Source: Agriotes lineatus
Lineage: Eukaryota > Arthropoda > Insecta > Coleoptera > Elateridae
Reading direction: 5' to 3'
Length of the DNA stretch: 64,000 nt
Assembly: GCA_940337035.1 (NCBI GenBank)
Contig: CALNHX010002293.1
Coordinates: forward strand, 1-64,000
Of the stretch, positions 22,199-32,504 are shown in pieces. The position numbers were made by a program, and so were the translations under genes. The first letter of the stretch is position 1. Each line of letters opens with the position of its first letter. Under the pieces are notes generated by a model. That model was given only the letters and a program-made list of their open reading frames with translations. It had not been told where the DNA came from and did not search any database.

Positions 22199-22930
22199 TA
22201 CGTATTTGAAAAAAAAAAAAAATGCAGTAGCGGGAAATGTTTATGTTCGTATATGGGGACCAACTCAGACGTATTCTATGTCTGAGGGGACCAAGATACG
22301 AGTTTTCGTTCAAGACCGACAGCGGCGAGATCAAGTGCGACCGGCGAGCATCGTGGTGGTGAGAGTGGAGTTATAATACAGCACTCGCTGAATGCAGTAG
22401 CGTCTCATTTCATAGGACGATCGGCGCGCTTATTTTGTAATTATGGATTCTAAAAGTTTAAGAAATAGCGAAAAATGTAAGCGATATCAAGAGCTGTGAG
22501 CTGAGTGCGAGAACGCCGTTAACAAAAAGTGAACGAAATAGGCGGTACCGTGAGCGTGTAAAGATTCGCAAACTTGAAAATTCTGATGTTTACTTTTAGT
22601 TTTTGAAATATAAAATGCTAAAATTCTATGTTTATACTTATCACCTTGTATGTATAATAAACTGTTAATTAGGTTTCATATATGGTGTTATCATTTCCAA
22701 TGTCTCCGATGGTTGCAAGGATTGCGAAATCTGTGAATTTTATTTTTATATTCATAAGTAGTTTACGTATTTCTTTATTCTGTGGAAAAAATAAATGCTT
22801 GATTTTCTAATGTGCGTATTTCGTATTTGGCGACCTTTGATCTGAAAATGGAGACTTTTAGTACCAATTTAGCGAATATAACTTGCGAAGAGTTGGCAAC
22901 ACTGATATTGACCCCAGGAGCCCAAATCCT
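22199..22930. other. No gene recognised
   Basis: AT-rich sequence follows an A-run at 22208-22222. A short inverted pair around AGACGTATTCTATGTCTGAG lies near 22268. Nothing is classifiable. Confidence 0.35.
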
Positions 22931-22971
22931 ACCCTGCTTTCGAATTGAGTGCAACTAGCACTGATGCAATT

Positions 22972-23692
22972 AGCTGCTTTCGAATTGAGTGCAACTAGCA
23001 GTGGTGCAATTGACTCTGGGGTGAATAACTCTGGGGTGAGTTGCTTTGTAATTCGAACAGACGTTGCGTTACTCTCGGGTAAAATACATAACCTAACTAA
23101 TTTGCTTTTGAATTGAACGTTTAAAATAAGGGCGGTATATGCAGACCAATCTCAAAATGGATTTAAAGAACTTAATTCCTAGGAAAAAGTTCATTGAAAT
23201 ATAATCAATAATTAAATTTAAAAAAAAATCTGTTAATTGCAGTAAATTTAGCTGATACTGCGGATAGCTTGAGAATTTTTGAATCTTCAGACTATAATTC
23301 ATTCAGTCAGTGAGGGTCAGCTGATGAAAATTATGAAAATTGAGAATTTTGTCGAACAGATCGTGCCCCATTATGATGATAAAACATTCCAATCACATTT
23401 TAGAATAAGCAGAAAGATCGTCAATATTTTGTATACAGCACAGTACAAATACCGATTCTTTTTAGTCTTTTAGTCAAAAAGGCGGTTAAATCTGACAGCT
23501 TGACAGCTGATTCTAAATAACGCAACAGCGCATGCCAGGGCTTGTTGCACCACAAATTTTCATGGTGCTTAAGGGGGCAGGGGAAGGAAGACTAGCGTTA
23601 GTTACTCCAAAAATTATGTTGTAATTCGAACGCGAGGTAACTTACTCTGGTGCACTCCAGAGTACTCTAATGTGTAATGCGAAAGCAGCTAA
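22972..23692. mobile_element. Probable fold-back element upstream of zinc-finger gene 1
   Basis: AGCTGCTTTCGAATTGAGTG near 22974 is inverted at the far end as GCGAAAGCAGCTAAGG (about 23679-23693). Inner parts also pair loosely (ACTCTGGGGTGA... versus ...CTCCAGAGTACTC). A 44-base direct repeat of the left end precedes it at about 22930-22970. It ends about 65 bp before the ATG of gene 1, inside the presumed 5' intron. Divergence makes the exact borders uncertain. Confidence 0.5.
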
Positions 23693-23750
23693 GGTTGTAA
23701 ATATACGTAGGCCTGTTAATGTAACTAAATTTTTATGGCAGTTTTGTTTT

Positions 23751-23760
23751 CAGAATCACA
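23751..23760 (+). promoter_or_regulatory. Conserved splice acceptor before zinc-finger gene 1
   Basis: TTTTGTTTTCAG ends seven bases before the ATG. The same TTTTGTTTTCAG, AWTCACA, ATG layout precedes gene 3 (59717-59727). About 25 bases upstream both have AATGTAACTAAATTT, a plausible branch-point region. I infer a 5' UTR intron whose acceptor lies just before the coding exon. Confidence 0.7.
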
Positions 23761-25311
23761 ATGGATGTGAAGCAGGAGTTACTTGATAATAATTTGAATT
23801 CAGTAGTGGCCACCACCTTACATGAACGACAAATTCAAGAATATCAAGTAGTCGGAAACTTACATTTACAGCAAAACGTCATCGAAGACACTATCGACAA
23901 CACAGCTTATCACGGATTGAATATCAAACAGGAGGAAATTAATATAAAAGATGAACCACTTGCTACATGTGCAGCAAACCCAAGCATTTCAGAAGAGCAG
24001 TTTATTTGCAAGGTCTGTGAAAATAAAGCAGAAGGCAAGAGTTTGTGCTCTATTTGCAAAAATAAAGCAGTAGGGAAAGATGAGTTAATTAACCATACAA
24101 GAACACTTACACAAAAAAAACTTTATTTATGTCAAATTTGCATGTATAAAACATCCGAGAAGCGTAGTTTAGTTCGACATATGAAAATACATACAGGGGA
24201 AAAACCTTATTCTTGTTCAATTTGCGAGTATAAAACAGCTCATAAAGGTGCTTTAGTTAATCATATGAAAATACATACAGGAGAACGACCTTATTCATGT
24301 TCAATTTGCGAGTATAAAGCAGTTAAAAAATGTAATTTAGTTCGACATGTGAACACACATGCAGGAATAAAACCTCATACATGTTCAATTTGCACATATA
24401 AAACAGCTGAGAAAAGAAGTTTAGTGCAACATATGCTGATACATACAGGAGAACAACCTTATGCATGTTTAACTTGCGAGTATAAAACTGCTAATAAATA
24501 TCATTTAGTTCAACATATGAAAATACATACCGGGAAAAAACCTTATTCTTGTTCAATTTGCGAGTATAAAACAGCTCATAAAGGTGCTTTAGTTGATCAT
24601 ATGAAAATACATACAGGAGAACAACCTTATTCATGTTCAATTTGCGAGTATAAAGCAGTTCAAAAATGTAATTTAGTTCGACATGTGAATACACATGCAG
24701 GAATAAAACCTCATACATGTTCAATTTGCACATATAAAACAGCTGAGAAAAGGAGATTAGTGCAACATATGCTGATACATACAGGAGAACAACCTTATGC
24801 ATGTTTAACTTGCAAGTATAAAACTGCTAATAAAAGTGATTTAGTTCGACATATGAAAATACATACAGGGAAAAAACCTTATACTTGTTCAATTTGCGAG
24901 TATAAAACAGCTCATAAAGGTGCTTTAGTTGATCATATGAAAATACATACAGGAGAACAACCTTATTCATGTTCAATTTGCGAGTATAAAGCAGTTAAAA
25001 AAAGTCATTTAGTTCGACATGTGAACATACATACAGGAGCAAAACCTCATACATGTTCAATTTGCACATATAAAACAGCTGAGAAAAGGAATTTAGTGCA
25101 ACATATGAAAATACATACAGGAGAACAACCTTATGCATGTTTAACTTGCGAGTATAAAACAGTTCATAAACATGCTTTAGTTCGACATATGAAATTACAT
25201 ACGGGAGAAAAACCTTATTCCTGTTCCAATTGTGAATATAAAACAGCACAGAAAAGTAATTTAGTTAAACATATGAAAACACATAGGAGAGACAACAACC
25301 ATTTTCCCTAA
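23761..25311 (+). CDS. C2H2 zinc-finger protein 1 (14 fingers)
   Basis: This 516-residue single-exon coding region is probably a nuclear DNA-binding regulator. Residues 1-70 form an acidic leader shared with two paralogues; it contains VKQE (3-6), IKQE (55-58) and IKDE (62-65), each matching the psi-K-x-E SUMOylation consensus. A Cys-rich degenerate finger (CKVCENK...CSICKNK) follows. From about residue 121 there are 14 C2H2 fingers of the form CxxC-x12-HxxxH with TGEKPY-type linkers. Fingers 2-13 are three copies of a four-finger block, 336 bp each. Several linkers are altered (TGEQPY, AGIKPH). The ATG sits seven bases after a splice acceptor, which supports this start. A polyadenylation signal AATAAA follows the stop at 25319. 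The target sequence is unknown. Confidence 0.93.
   Translation: MDVKQELLDNNLNSVVATTLHERQIQEYQVVGNLHLQQNVIEDTIDNTAYHGLNIKQEEINIKDEPLATCAANPSISEEQFICKVCENKAEGKSLCSICKNKAVGKDELINHTRTLTQKKLYLCQICMYKTSEKRSLVRHMKIHTGEKPYSCSICEYKTAHKGALVNHMKIHTGERPYSCSICEYKAVKKCNLVRHVNTHAGIKPHTCSICTYKTAEKRSLVQHMLIHTGEQPYACLTCEYKTANKYHLVQHMKIHTGKKPYSCSICEYKTAHKGALVDHMKIHTGEQPYSCSICEYKAVQKCNLVRHVNTHAGIKPHTCSICTYKTAEKRRLVQHMLIHTGEQPYACLTCKYKTANKSDLVRHMKIHTGKKPYTCSICEYKTAHKGALVDHMKIHTGEQPYSCSICEYKAVKKSHLVRHVNIHTGAKPHTCSICTYKTAEKRNLVQHMKIHTGEQPYACLTCEYKTVHKHALVRHMKLHTGEKPYSCSNCEYKTAQKSNLVKHMKTHRRDNNHFP
24205..25212 (+). repeat. Three 336 bp higher-order finger repeats
   Basis: Units begin at 24205, 24541 and 24877, each starting at the CCTTAT of KPYSC or KPYTC. 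Each encodes the finger order HKGAL, (V/Q)KK.(N/H)L, EKR.L, (N/H)K..L. Spacing is exactly 336 bp with no indels. Base differences concentrate in a few helix codons. This points to recent unequal crossing-over or slippage of four fingers at a time. Confidence 0.9.
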
Positions 25312-25314
25312 TTT

Positions 25315-25715
25315 CTCGAATAAAAGTTTAGCGTCATTACACCAAGGACCCAGTGTTTCTACTGTGAAGGCAACGAAAAAATAATTTTCAATTAGAGATT
25401 AATATTTCTGTTTCTTTAAACGTTTTGCTTTATTTGCCGCGGCTCGTGATGATTTAGATGATTCAGATAAATGTGAATGTGCCAAGGTGTCCGTGCAGGT
25501 TACGTCCCAGGCAAGCTATTTACCTTCTTTCCAAGGTATGATTGTCATACCGTCCGGTCGTTTGCCATCATCGCTGAAGATACCATTGGGTTTGAGAACA
25601 CAAGGGATATTGGCAGCAGTAAAAGCTCGTTTAATAATGTCGTTGAGGGACCGTGTCTAGAAAGTCTACCAGCACTTTTAATGCAAGAAAGCCCATGATG
25701 ACTAAGTGGATCTAC
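25315..25715 (-). pseudogene. Retroelement C-terminal domain fragment
   Basis: Reverse-strand frames read HGLSCIKSAGR, then NDIIKRAFTAANIPCVLKPN, GIFSDDGKRPDGMTIIPWKK, AWDVTCTDTLAHSHLSESS, and VAFTVETLGPWCNDAKLLFE. I recall this block from the C-terminal end of animal retroelement polyproteins. The (K/R)PDG...W...DVT pattern resembles a PD-(D/E)XK restriction-like nuclease, as in R2/R4-type LINEs. Frameshifts make it dead. It begins four bases after the stop of zinc-finger gene 1, so it lies in that gene's 3' region. Family assignment is tentative. Confidence 0.55.
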
Positions 25716-25719
25716 ATTA

Positions 25720-26140
25720 TTATGCTTAAATTTTATATTTATATTTTATGTGTCAAAAAGGATTGGAAAGATATGAGTTATGTAATCATATGGTAGATAT
25801 ATAAATTAAATTTTAAATTTTTATACAAATTTATGGTCCAATGTAAGATAATGCACATTTAGAAGTTATATATTGTAATGGTAGCATATCAGGACTGCTG
25901 GTTTGTTTGTGAAAGTTAATCCCTAGGTATGAGATAATTTATGGAAGGGTAAATTAATGAATTATTAAAATGTACAAGGGTGAAATTATGTTGTAAAAGA
26001 ACAACGTAACTATTTGAGATTTATTTAATGAATAACAGATTGAATATAAATCCTGTAAAGCAATCAATATTTTATCAAAAACGTTCTAGCATATGGATTA
26101 AATAATGATTGATTTAGTAAAGATAGTTGTTTTTACACTT
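25720..26140. other. AT-rich sequence without a recognised gene
   Basis: It is low in GC and has no open frame with a family motif. A TTATTTAATG / TAAATAAT-type AT-rich background dominates. I see nothing to classify. Confidence 0.4.
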
Positions 26141-26149
26141 TCGGAACTC

Positions 26150-26585
26150 AAGTTGGCACTTTAGTCACTTATTTCAGGGACTAAAGTACCTAGCTGATTT
26201 AATCCCTAGGGACTAAAGTACCTAACCTAAAGTAAAAATGTTACCGTAACTATGGTAAATTTATGTACACACAAGGTTAGTAGGTTAGGTTTTGTTTGTC
26301 ATTTAACACACACTGATGCAAAACTTAACCAGCAAATCTCGAATTTGACATATACTGACAATACACTTCAGTACTGCCAACTGATTCAGGCTATCCAGGG
26401 CCTGCTGCAATTCAGTTTTTAAAAAAATTGTAATTGTTAGTTTCCAAATTAACAAATTCCAAATTTTGCAAATGTCTAATGATAATGTTTCCAAAAAATA
26501 GCGTATATCACACGGGACTAAAGTGCCTAAATCCGTTGAGTGATTATTCACTCGCGGGATTTAATGATGCACTTTAGTCCCTCAT
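26150..26585. repeat. Cluster of GGGACTAAAGTRCC repeats with a nested MITE
   Basis: GGGACTAAAGTACC occurs at about 26174 and 26208, and GGGACTAAAGTGCC at about 26514. The inverse GCACTTTAGTCCC is at about 26568. The segment 26514-26581 is itself a hairpin. The MITE copy at 26273-26379 lies between them. It probably represents a fold-back transposon interrupted by another. Confidence 0.55.
26273..26379. mobile_element. MITE copy related to 6511-6640
   Basis: GGTTAGTAGGTTAGGTTTTG through CAGTACTGCC matches the central and right parts of the element at 6.5 kb at most positions. The left arm is missing here. Two such copies confirm a dispersed family. Confidence 0.6.
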
Positions 26586-26589
26586 GATA

Positions 26590-27335
26590 TAATATACTAT
26601 TAGTCATATCACAATTCAGATCATAATTTATATTAAATGGCAATCAGAATAAGCCATAAGATAGCTTGAATTAAGATGAAAGGCAGAGTCGAATAATTAT
26701 TTGAAAAAGTCACTTATAAGAATGTCAAATTAAATAAACTATTGAAATGTATCCAGGAGTGTTAGCTTTAAAAAATTTGGTATGAATAATTATTGCTATG
26801 GTGAATTGAAATTTTTGATTCTAAAATGTAAATGTATTTTCGGAAAAGGTAAATTTTAAAAATAAAAAAACTTTTAATTAAATGATTTTTATTATCTGGT
26901 TGATGTATTGAGGGGTGTTATTAATAAAATAAACGAGACGAAGAATAAAATAAATATTTAAAACAAACTGAATAATAAACAAATGGAGTGGAGGAGAAAA
27001 AATTGAGTGGTGGTGGTACAGAAAAGAAAGTGAACAGCTAAGAACAATAAAATAGTCTTCATGGATTAATAAAATCTGTAGGGGAATTGGATAGACTGCA
27101 TAAGAGTCACTATTGGGTATCCTGTTTGATCTTGGATCTGCGTTGGAATTGGATGCGCACTGCATGGGAATATCCTGTTGGATTTGGAAGAGCTTGTTGG
27201 ATGGCCACCTACATCCGAGTTGGATTTTGACGTGGGGAGCATCGAGCTTCTTGTTGAACGTCGGAAGTGTCCTGTAAGAATTGGATAAAGGGCATTGCAA
27301 CCGCTGTGGATAGTTGTATTTACAACTGAGTTGGA
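26590..27335. other. No gene recognised
   Basis: It is AT-rich up to about 26880. After that a 140-codon reverse-strand frame (26878-27300) runs without recognisable motifs; its C-terminal half is hydrophobic low-complexity. I do not call it a gene. Confidence 0.35.
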
Positions 27336-27340
27336 CTTGT

Positions 27341-27502
27341 AGGCAGTTTGGATTGCTGACAGTTTGGTCGCTGTTAGAAGTAAGGTGATTCCTGTAGACC
27401 GGGAGCTTGCAAAGGATTTGGAGGCAGTTTGGATTGCTGATAGTTTGGTCGCTGATGCAAGTAATGCGATTCTTGTAGACCGGGAGTTTGCAGCGGTGGT
27501 GT
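27341..27502 (+). repeat. Two-copy tandem repeat, 81 bp period
   Basis: AGGCAGTTTGGATTGCTGAC at 27341 recurs at 27422, and the copies remain similar through GTAGACCGGGAGYTTGCA. The period is 81, a multiple of three, so a 64-codon + frame stays open across both. I see no protein family in it. Confidence 0.75.
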
Positions 27503-28655
27503 CTACATTGGAGTTGTACCGAAAGCGGTTAACAATGACAGCTATTGAAAGTAGCTAGGGAGTTAAGTAACAAACGACTTCCGGGATTGGACCGTGTCAT
27601 GATTGAGATCGAATTCTTCGACAACGGCCGTGAAAGCCTCAGAAATCATCTAGTTAGGGAGTAGTATTTAATTGGGGATCCAGAACATTGGTAGACGGAC
27701 GGCGTGTGTTTCATTCGACGGTGATGCTGATTGGAGTGCTTGAGTGAGCTAAATAGGTATATGTTAAAAGATCTAAAGGAAATAAGTTTTTAATAGTGAG
27801 TGAATTAGATATTTGAAGAAACTACTTACCATAGTCGATATTTGAAATAATAATATGTGTAACAGATATGCTTTTGACTGACTTTTCACTTTCATAAATT
27901 TTGACGTTGACAGTTGTAGAACTGTCATAATTTGTTTAAGTAATTTTCATTGTAAGTACTAATCAACTATCAAATGTAATAATTTTGATAATGCATGAAC
28001 CTAATCTGATTTGAAGGTGTGTGCTCTCCTGGAGCTAGCAAGAGAAATACACTCAATAGTAAATAATTTTATAAAAAGGGCATATATTTTACATAAATTT
28101 ATCTAAACAGAAATTTATTTCAATCTAAAAAATAATATCATACAAGCTTAGGTATATAGTCTTTGTTCTACCGGAGCTATTTAAATTAAATAAACTAAAC
28201 ACCATAAAAGAGTGCATATCAATATATATAGTTCCACAAGTTATGTAAGTAAAGAATGTTCAAGTGAAAAGCGTGTTAGATGCTAACTTGATGTCAACTG
28301 CCAGAGATATAAACATGTCGAGGTAAAAGTAGTTCAATGTAATAACTTTTACATTATTTATTTTGAAATAAGGTTTAAACAAAAATTACTAGACAAAAAG
28401 TACTTTTTGTAATGCTTATTTGTTAGAAGCTGCCTTAAGGGCTGCTTATTACTACGCAAGCAATCGGTTTACGGCCGTATAAAGTGTCCGTAAAAACTAA
28501 TTCATTAGCAATCGTATCTTCCGCGTGATTTTGCAGGCAACAAAAGCGCTGACTTAGTTGCCGTGTCTAAGAATATTATAATTATCACAATACAGATGCT
28601 ACAAGTATCGAGTTATTTCCTACGTAAAGTGATAAAAAAAATTCAAAATAATAGT
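27503..28655. other. No gene recognised
   Basis: Mixed AT-rich intergenic sequence. A short peptide-like stretch at 27605-27650 (FDNGRESLRN) vaguely recalls PIF-type transposases but is too short to call. Confidence 0.35.
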
Positions 28656-28659
28656 AATT

Positions 28660-28779
28660 TATTATACAAGACGATAAAGTTAAATTTTATCCACGAGTGA
28701 ATCGTTTAACGTCGAGACGAAGTCGAGACGTTAATGATTCGAGAGTGGATAGAAATAACTTTATCTTCGTGTATAATAC
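28660..28779. mobile_element. 120 bp palindromic element
   Basis: TATTATACAAGACGATAAAG at the left pairs with CTTTATCTTCGTGTATAATA at the right. Pairing continues through ATCCAC/GTGGAT and GTTTAACGTC / GACGTTAATG to a GTCGAGACGAAGTCGAGAC centre. It is a non-coding fold-back MITE. Confidence 0.75.
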
Positions 28780-29455
28780 AAAATTTTTTTCTATAGTAAG
28801 AACTTGCACAATTTTAAAAGAAAATAAGGAAAATCAATCACATTTCAAAATGTCAGTAGCTAGATGGGGTTCCTACGATAATGCGCAGCTGTCATATTTA
28901 ATTTAAACAAAAGTAAAAAAATCAAATTACTTTATCTATCTTTGATGTTAAAGTGCTACTTTATCTACCCTTGCTGTTAAAGTAAAACTTGACCTTTTGT
29001 TTTGAGTTGATAAAAGCACACTTTAACTTGTGCTATAGAAAAAATGGCATTTATATACAACAGTTGCAATTGACAACGTTCTAAGCACTCTCAGTCGTTC
29101 TGAAAAGTTAATACACAAATATAGCATTTTGATGAAATTAAGTTACTAAAAGATAAGTATAACCGAATTGTTTGTTCAGTAAATTATTTTTTATTAAATA
29201 ATTAACCGCATACCTCACGCAACTGAAATACAACTTTTCTACTAAGTACCATATTTAATGAATCTATTAGGAAAAGACGGGCTTTTCTTGTCCTTCGTAA
29301 ATTTTCTACCACCGCGAAGCTTTTACTATTAGAAATTAATAGCTTTGTAGTAGTAATAGTAGTAATATTATTTTATTGTCATGGATCTATACATAAATAT
29401 CGACATTGTCAGAGTGATAGCTATTTACAGTTCTCTATGAATAACAAAGTTGAAA

Positions 29456-30141
29456 TTACACAATATTGGCAAAATCTTTGTAATTGTAAATGCAACGCTC
29501 AATTAAATACTCCTTTAATTTGTTTTTGAACTGATAAGTATTTTCTAATATCTTAATGTCTATTGGAAGCGCATTGTATGCTTTAATTGTACAGTACTCC
29601 GTTCCCCTCTGAAATAGTGCTGTTGAATGAGGTGGATTTCTTAAGCTATTAGCACAGCGTGTTTGAATTGCATTGTCCCCGTATATATCTTTTTTAGTTA
29701 AAAATAATTTCGGATTATTCTTAACGAACATTACAAGGCGGTATATAAATAATGTAGGCAAAGGCATTATTTTTAACTTCAAAAACAGTGGCCTGCTGGG
29801 CTCCCTGGTACCAGCCTGAAGCATACACCTAATTAAACGCTCTTGAGCGATAAAAGCATTTGCAGAGTAAGATATAGCTTCTCAAAATGTCAGTCCATAG
29901 CTTAAGATAGATTAAACTTGAGCAAAGTAGTATATGCGTAAAGTGTCCACATCGCCAAAATTTCGAATATTGCGTAATGTGTATTTAATCTTCGAATTAC
30001 ATTGTCAATATGAGATTGAAATTTTAAAGTGTTATCCAGTTCCACCCCAAGAAATTTGATAGTGTTACTTTCAGGTATTGATTTTAAATGATGTACGTAA
30101 ATACTATTCTGGAAAAATCTGTTATTACTAAATTTGACTAG
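29456..30141 (-). pseudogene. LINE D ORF2 C-terminal region
   Basis: The reverse-strand pieces read VLVKFSNNRFFQ, NTIKFLGVELDNTLKFQSHI, then RCANSLRNPPHSTALFQRGT and YNALPIDIKILENTYQFKNK. The second is the FLG(V/I) thumb-region motif after the RT palm. The others are the conserved C-terminal block of Jockey/CR1-like LINEs. One frameshift lies near 29825-29900. It continues the RT encoded at 32505-33355 beyond the LTR-type insertion. Confidence 0.8.
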
Positions 30142-30145
30142 CACT

Positions 30146-32486
30146 TGTGGGGAAGGATAAAAGGTTTGGCCTTACCTGGTGGCGAAAGTTGTATTAGATA
30201 TTTTGTCGGCTGGTAAATATCGGCCTAATGGCCTAACTAGTGGCGAGGGTCGGGGTTCCAACTACGCTGAAAAGAATACTAAACGAAATACGAAGAAAGT
30301 GGGCGCCAGGTCCTCGACATCGAATCATCCTTGTGCCGGATCGTTCACAAGGTCGGAGATAAGTCCAGCAGATCAAACAAAATCAAAGCAATGACCAATA
30401 AAAATATCACAGCTTTATTCGGTACTATAGTGCAACACACAAAATAACTCAGGAGCAAATAAAACACAAACAGGCAAATCATCAAACAGAATCAAACAAT
30501 ATACGAATAAATCAAAAGCACAGCAATAAACAAATATCAATACACTAACCATTAAATCAGCAATATAACACGTAACAATATACAATCCAATAAATCAGCA
30601 ATAAACACGTTAAAATCGGCAAAGGCACTGCATCAATACATTTCATATAAATCACCCATATCCATCAAGGGCTAACAATAAACCTCAGCTGTAATCTATC
30701 GCGAATAGAGAATACAAGTTGCTACACCAATTGGCAACACAAGTACAACTATTCGCACTCATCCTGTGAGGCAGAGTGCTGCGAAAACTAGAGCTATGCA
30801 AGCAAAAATGCTAACTACAACCCCCAGTGTTAGCTTACAATTTAAATGTGACGTCAAGATTTCAAAGGCTTGAAGCCCGCTGTTACGGTTGTATGATCAT
30901 ACAGGGCGTGGCGGTTTCTGTTTTAAACTCATCAAGTTCTTATATATGACTAATAAAAGCAACGGCTTGAATTATGCTCCAACAAAAGCTAAAATAAAAA
31001 ATTACCAAAATCGATTTTACGAATATCCAAAGTTTGAGCATTAAACTACCGTGAGCGGTTCGCTAGTTACAACCTACACCATAATGACATTTGACGTTTG
31101 CAAGGCTAACCTCTGCAACTAAGTTAGGCGAAATGCAGTGGCCAAAGTTGTGTAAAAATACGGCTAGCCTGTAATCTACGTAAGCTAAACTGTCTTAAAA
31201 TAGTTCAACAGCATATCTGAATGGTTTGTTACGTTACAGGGCCCAATTCAAGGCGGCTTTTATCACCTTTACTGCAATCCAACGGTAAGCAAACCTAATC
31301 GTAGCATTCAATTCAAAAACACAAACATCTAAGCGCTCATATCACGAGCGTGGCTAATACAGCTACCACAACAATAGATTATTCTACAATTACACGAGGT
31401 GCAAAACGATTCGACAGATAAGCACAAATGCAATCTACACAATAAATACGATTCGACAGATATGCCCTAATGCAAGTTACACAAATAATCCTACAATGCA
31501 AATACTATATGAAATGCCTACAACTAGCTAGGCGGTTGTTACGCTAGTACAAATATACACACCTCAAGTCATGTTACATACGATTCACACATGCTGCTTT
31601 CCAGGGCCGAACGGAGGCCCCTAGCTTCTCGGAAGCACCTGGTGCGCGGTCACGCGGAGCAGAAGCCGACGTCCAACAGAATAGCGAGCATCGTGGGGAG
31701 GATGGCGGCTAGGCGATGCAATGCAAGCATTTGCCCCAAATACACATAGCACCAAACGAGGTAAGCGAACCAATTCCATACAACAAGCATTTTCCTGGGT
31801 GGATCCAAAACTTAATGGCAAGTACGATCCAAATTTAATCCAAATTTTATGCGATCCCAAATTTAATGCGATCCCAGATTTAATGCGATCCCAGATTTAA
31901 TGCGATCCCAGATTTAATGGCTAAAAATACAAATTTTCCAAACGACGTTCAAAAGAGGAAAACGTAGGCAAACACCATGTACGAACCTTGAGATGTTGTG
32001 CAGCCAACTCGTTAAGCCAAGCGTGCGAAGAGTGAACGTCCCATGAAATCCGTCTGTGACGAAATGAATGCCGGCGATACCAATACCAATCCCCGAAGCA
32101 TTTAAGCAGGGAAACGGGGCCTCTAAATCCTTCCAACTATGAAGATGGCTACCAAAGCCGTGAGACCAGGTCCCCAGAGGAAGCGATTCAAACTTTCATG
32201 ACGCAAGACTTGCCAGGAAATGGCCGAAAAATGCTCAAAACCAGCCCAATTCAGCTTATCAAAGTTCCTAAAAATTGGAAAGTTGGCCAACGTAAAAACT
32301 AAAGAATGCAGAGTGCTCTGAACTGATAACAGCAGTTTAGCCTTAAGTTTGAAATTAAAGGTAGATGTTAACAAGGTTGCCTAACCAAAGTAAAGTATTG
32401 TATTATTTAGGAAAATAAAGTAAATGACCAAATCTGACTAATTTATTTCAATCAATAAATAGGAAAATGTCAAAATGAGCGTAACA
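30146..32486. mobile_element. 2341 bp LTR-type insertion (solo LTR candidate) in LINE D
   Basis: The insertion starts TGTGGGGAAGG and ends GCGTAACA, so it has TG...CA borders. CACT is duplicated at 30142-30145 and 32487-32490. Excising it with one CACT restores the LINE D reading frame exactly. Four-base duplications and TG...CA ends are the signature of LTR retrotransposon integration. I found no second LTR and no gag/pol frames inside, so a long solo LTR or a non-autonomous LTR element fits best. A 20-21 bp tandem array lies at 31830-31920. Confidence 0.75.
31830..31922 (+). repeat. About 20 bp minisatellite (GCGATCCCAGATTTAAT)
   Basis: The unit ATGCGATCCCARATTTA repeats four times, with more diverged units (TACGATCCAAATTTAATCC) just before. 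It lies within the LTR-type insertion. Confidence 0.85.
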
Positions 32487-32504
32487 CACTGTTTTTGTGT
32501 CATT

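Noticed and set aside
24491..24802. Antisense open frames over zinc-finger gene 1 (also 24995-25249)
   Set aside because: They are periodic mirror frames caused by the repeated finger codons on the other strand and have no independent start context or motif. The same holds for 60352-60735 over gene 3.
27600..27650. PIF/Harbinger fragment (FDNGRESLRN)
   Set aside because: Only about ten residues resemble the family and no neighbouring block supports it.
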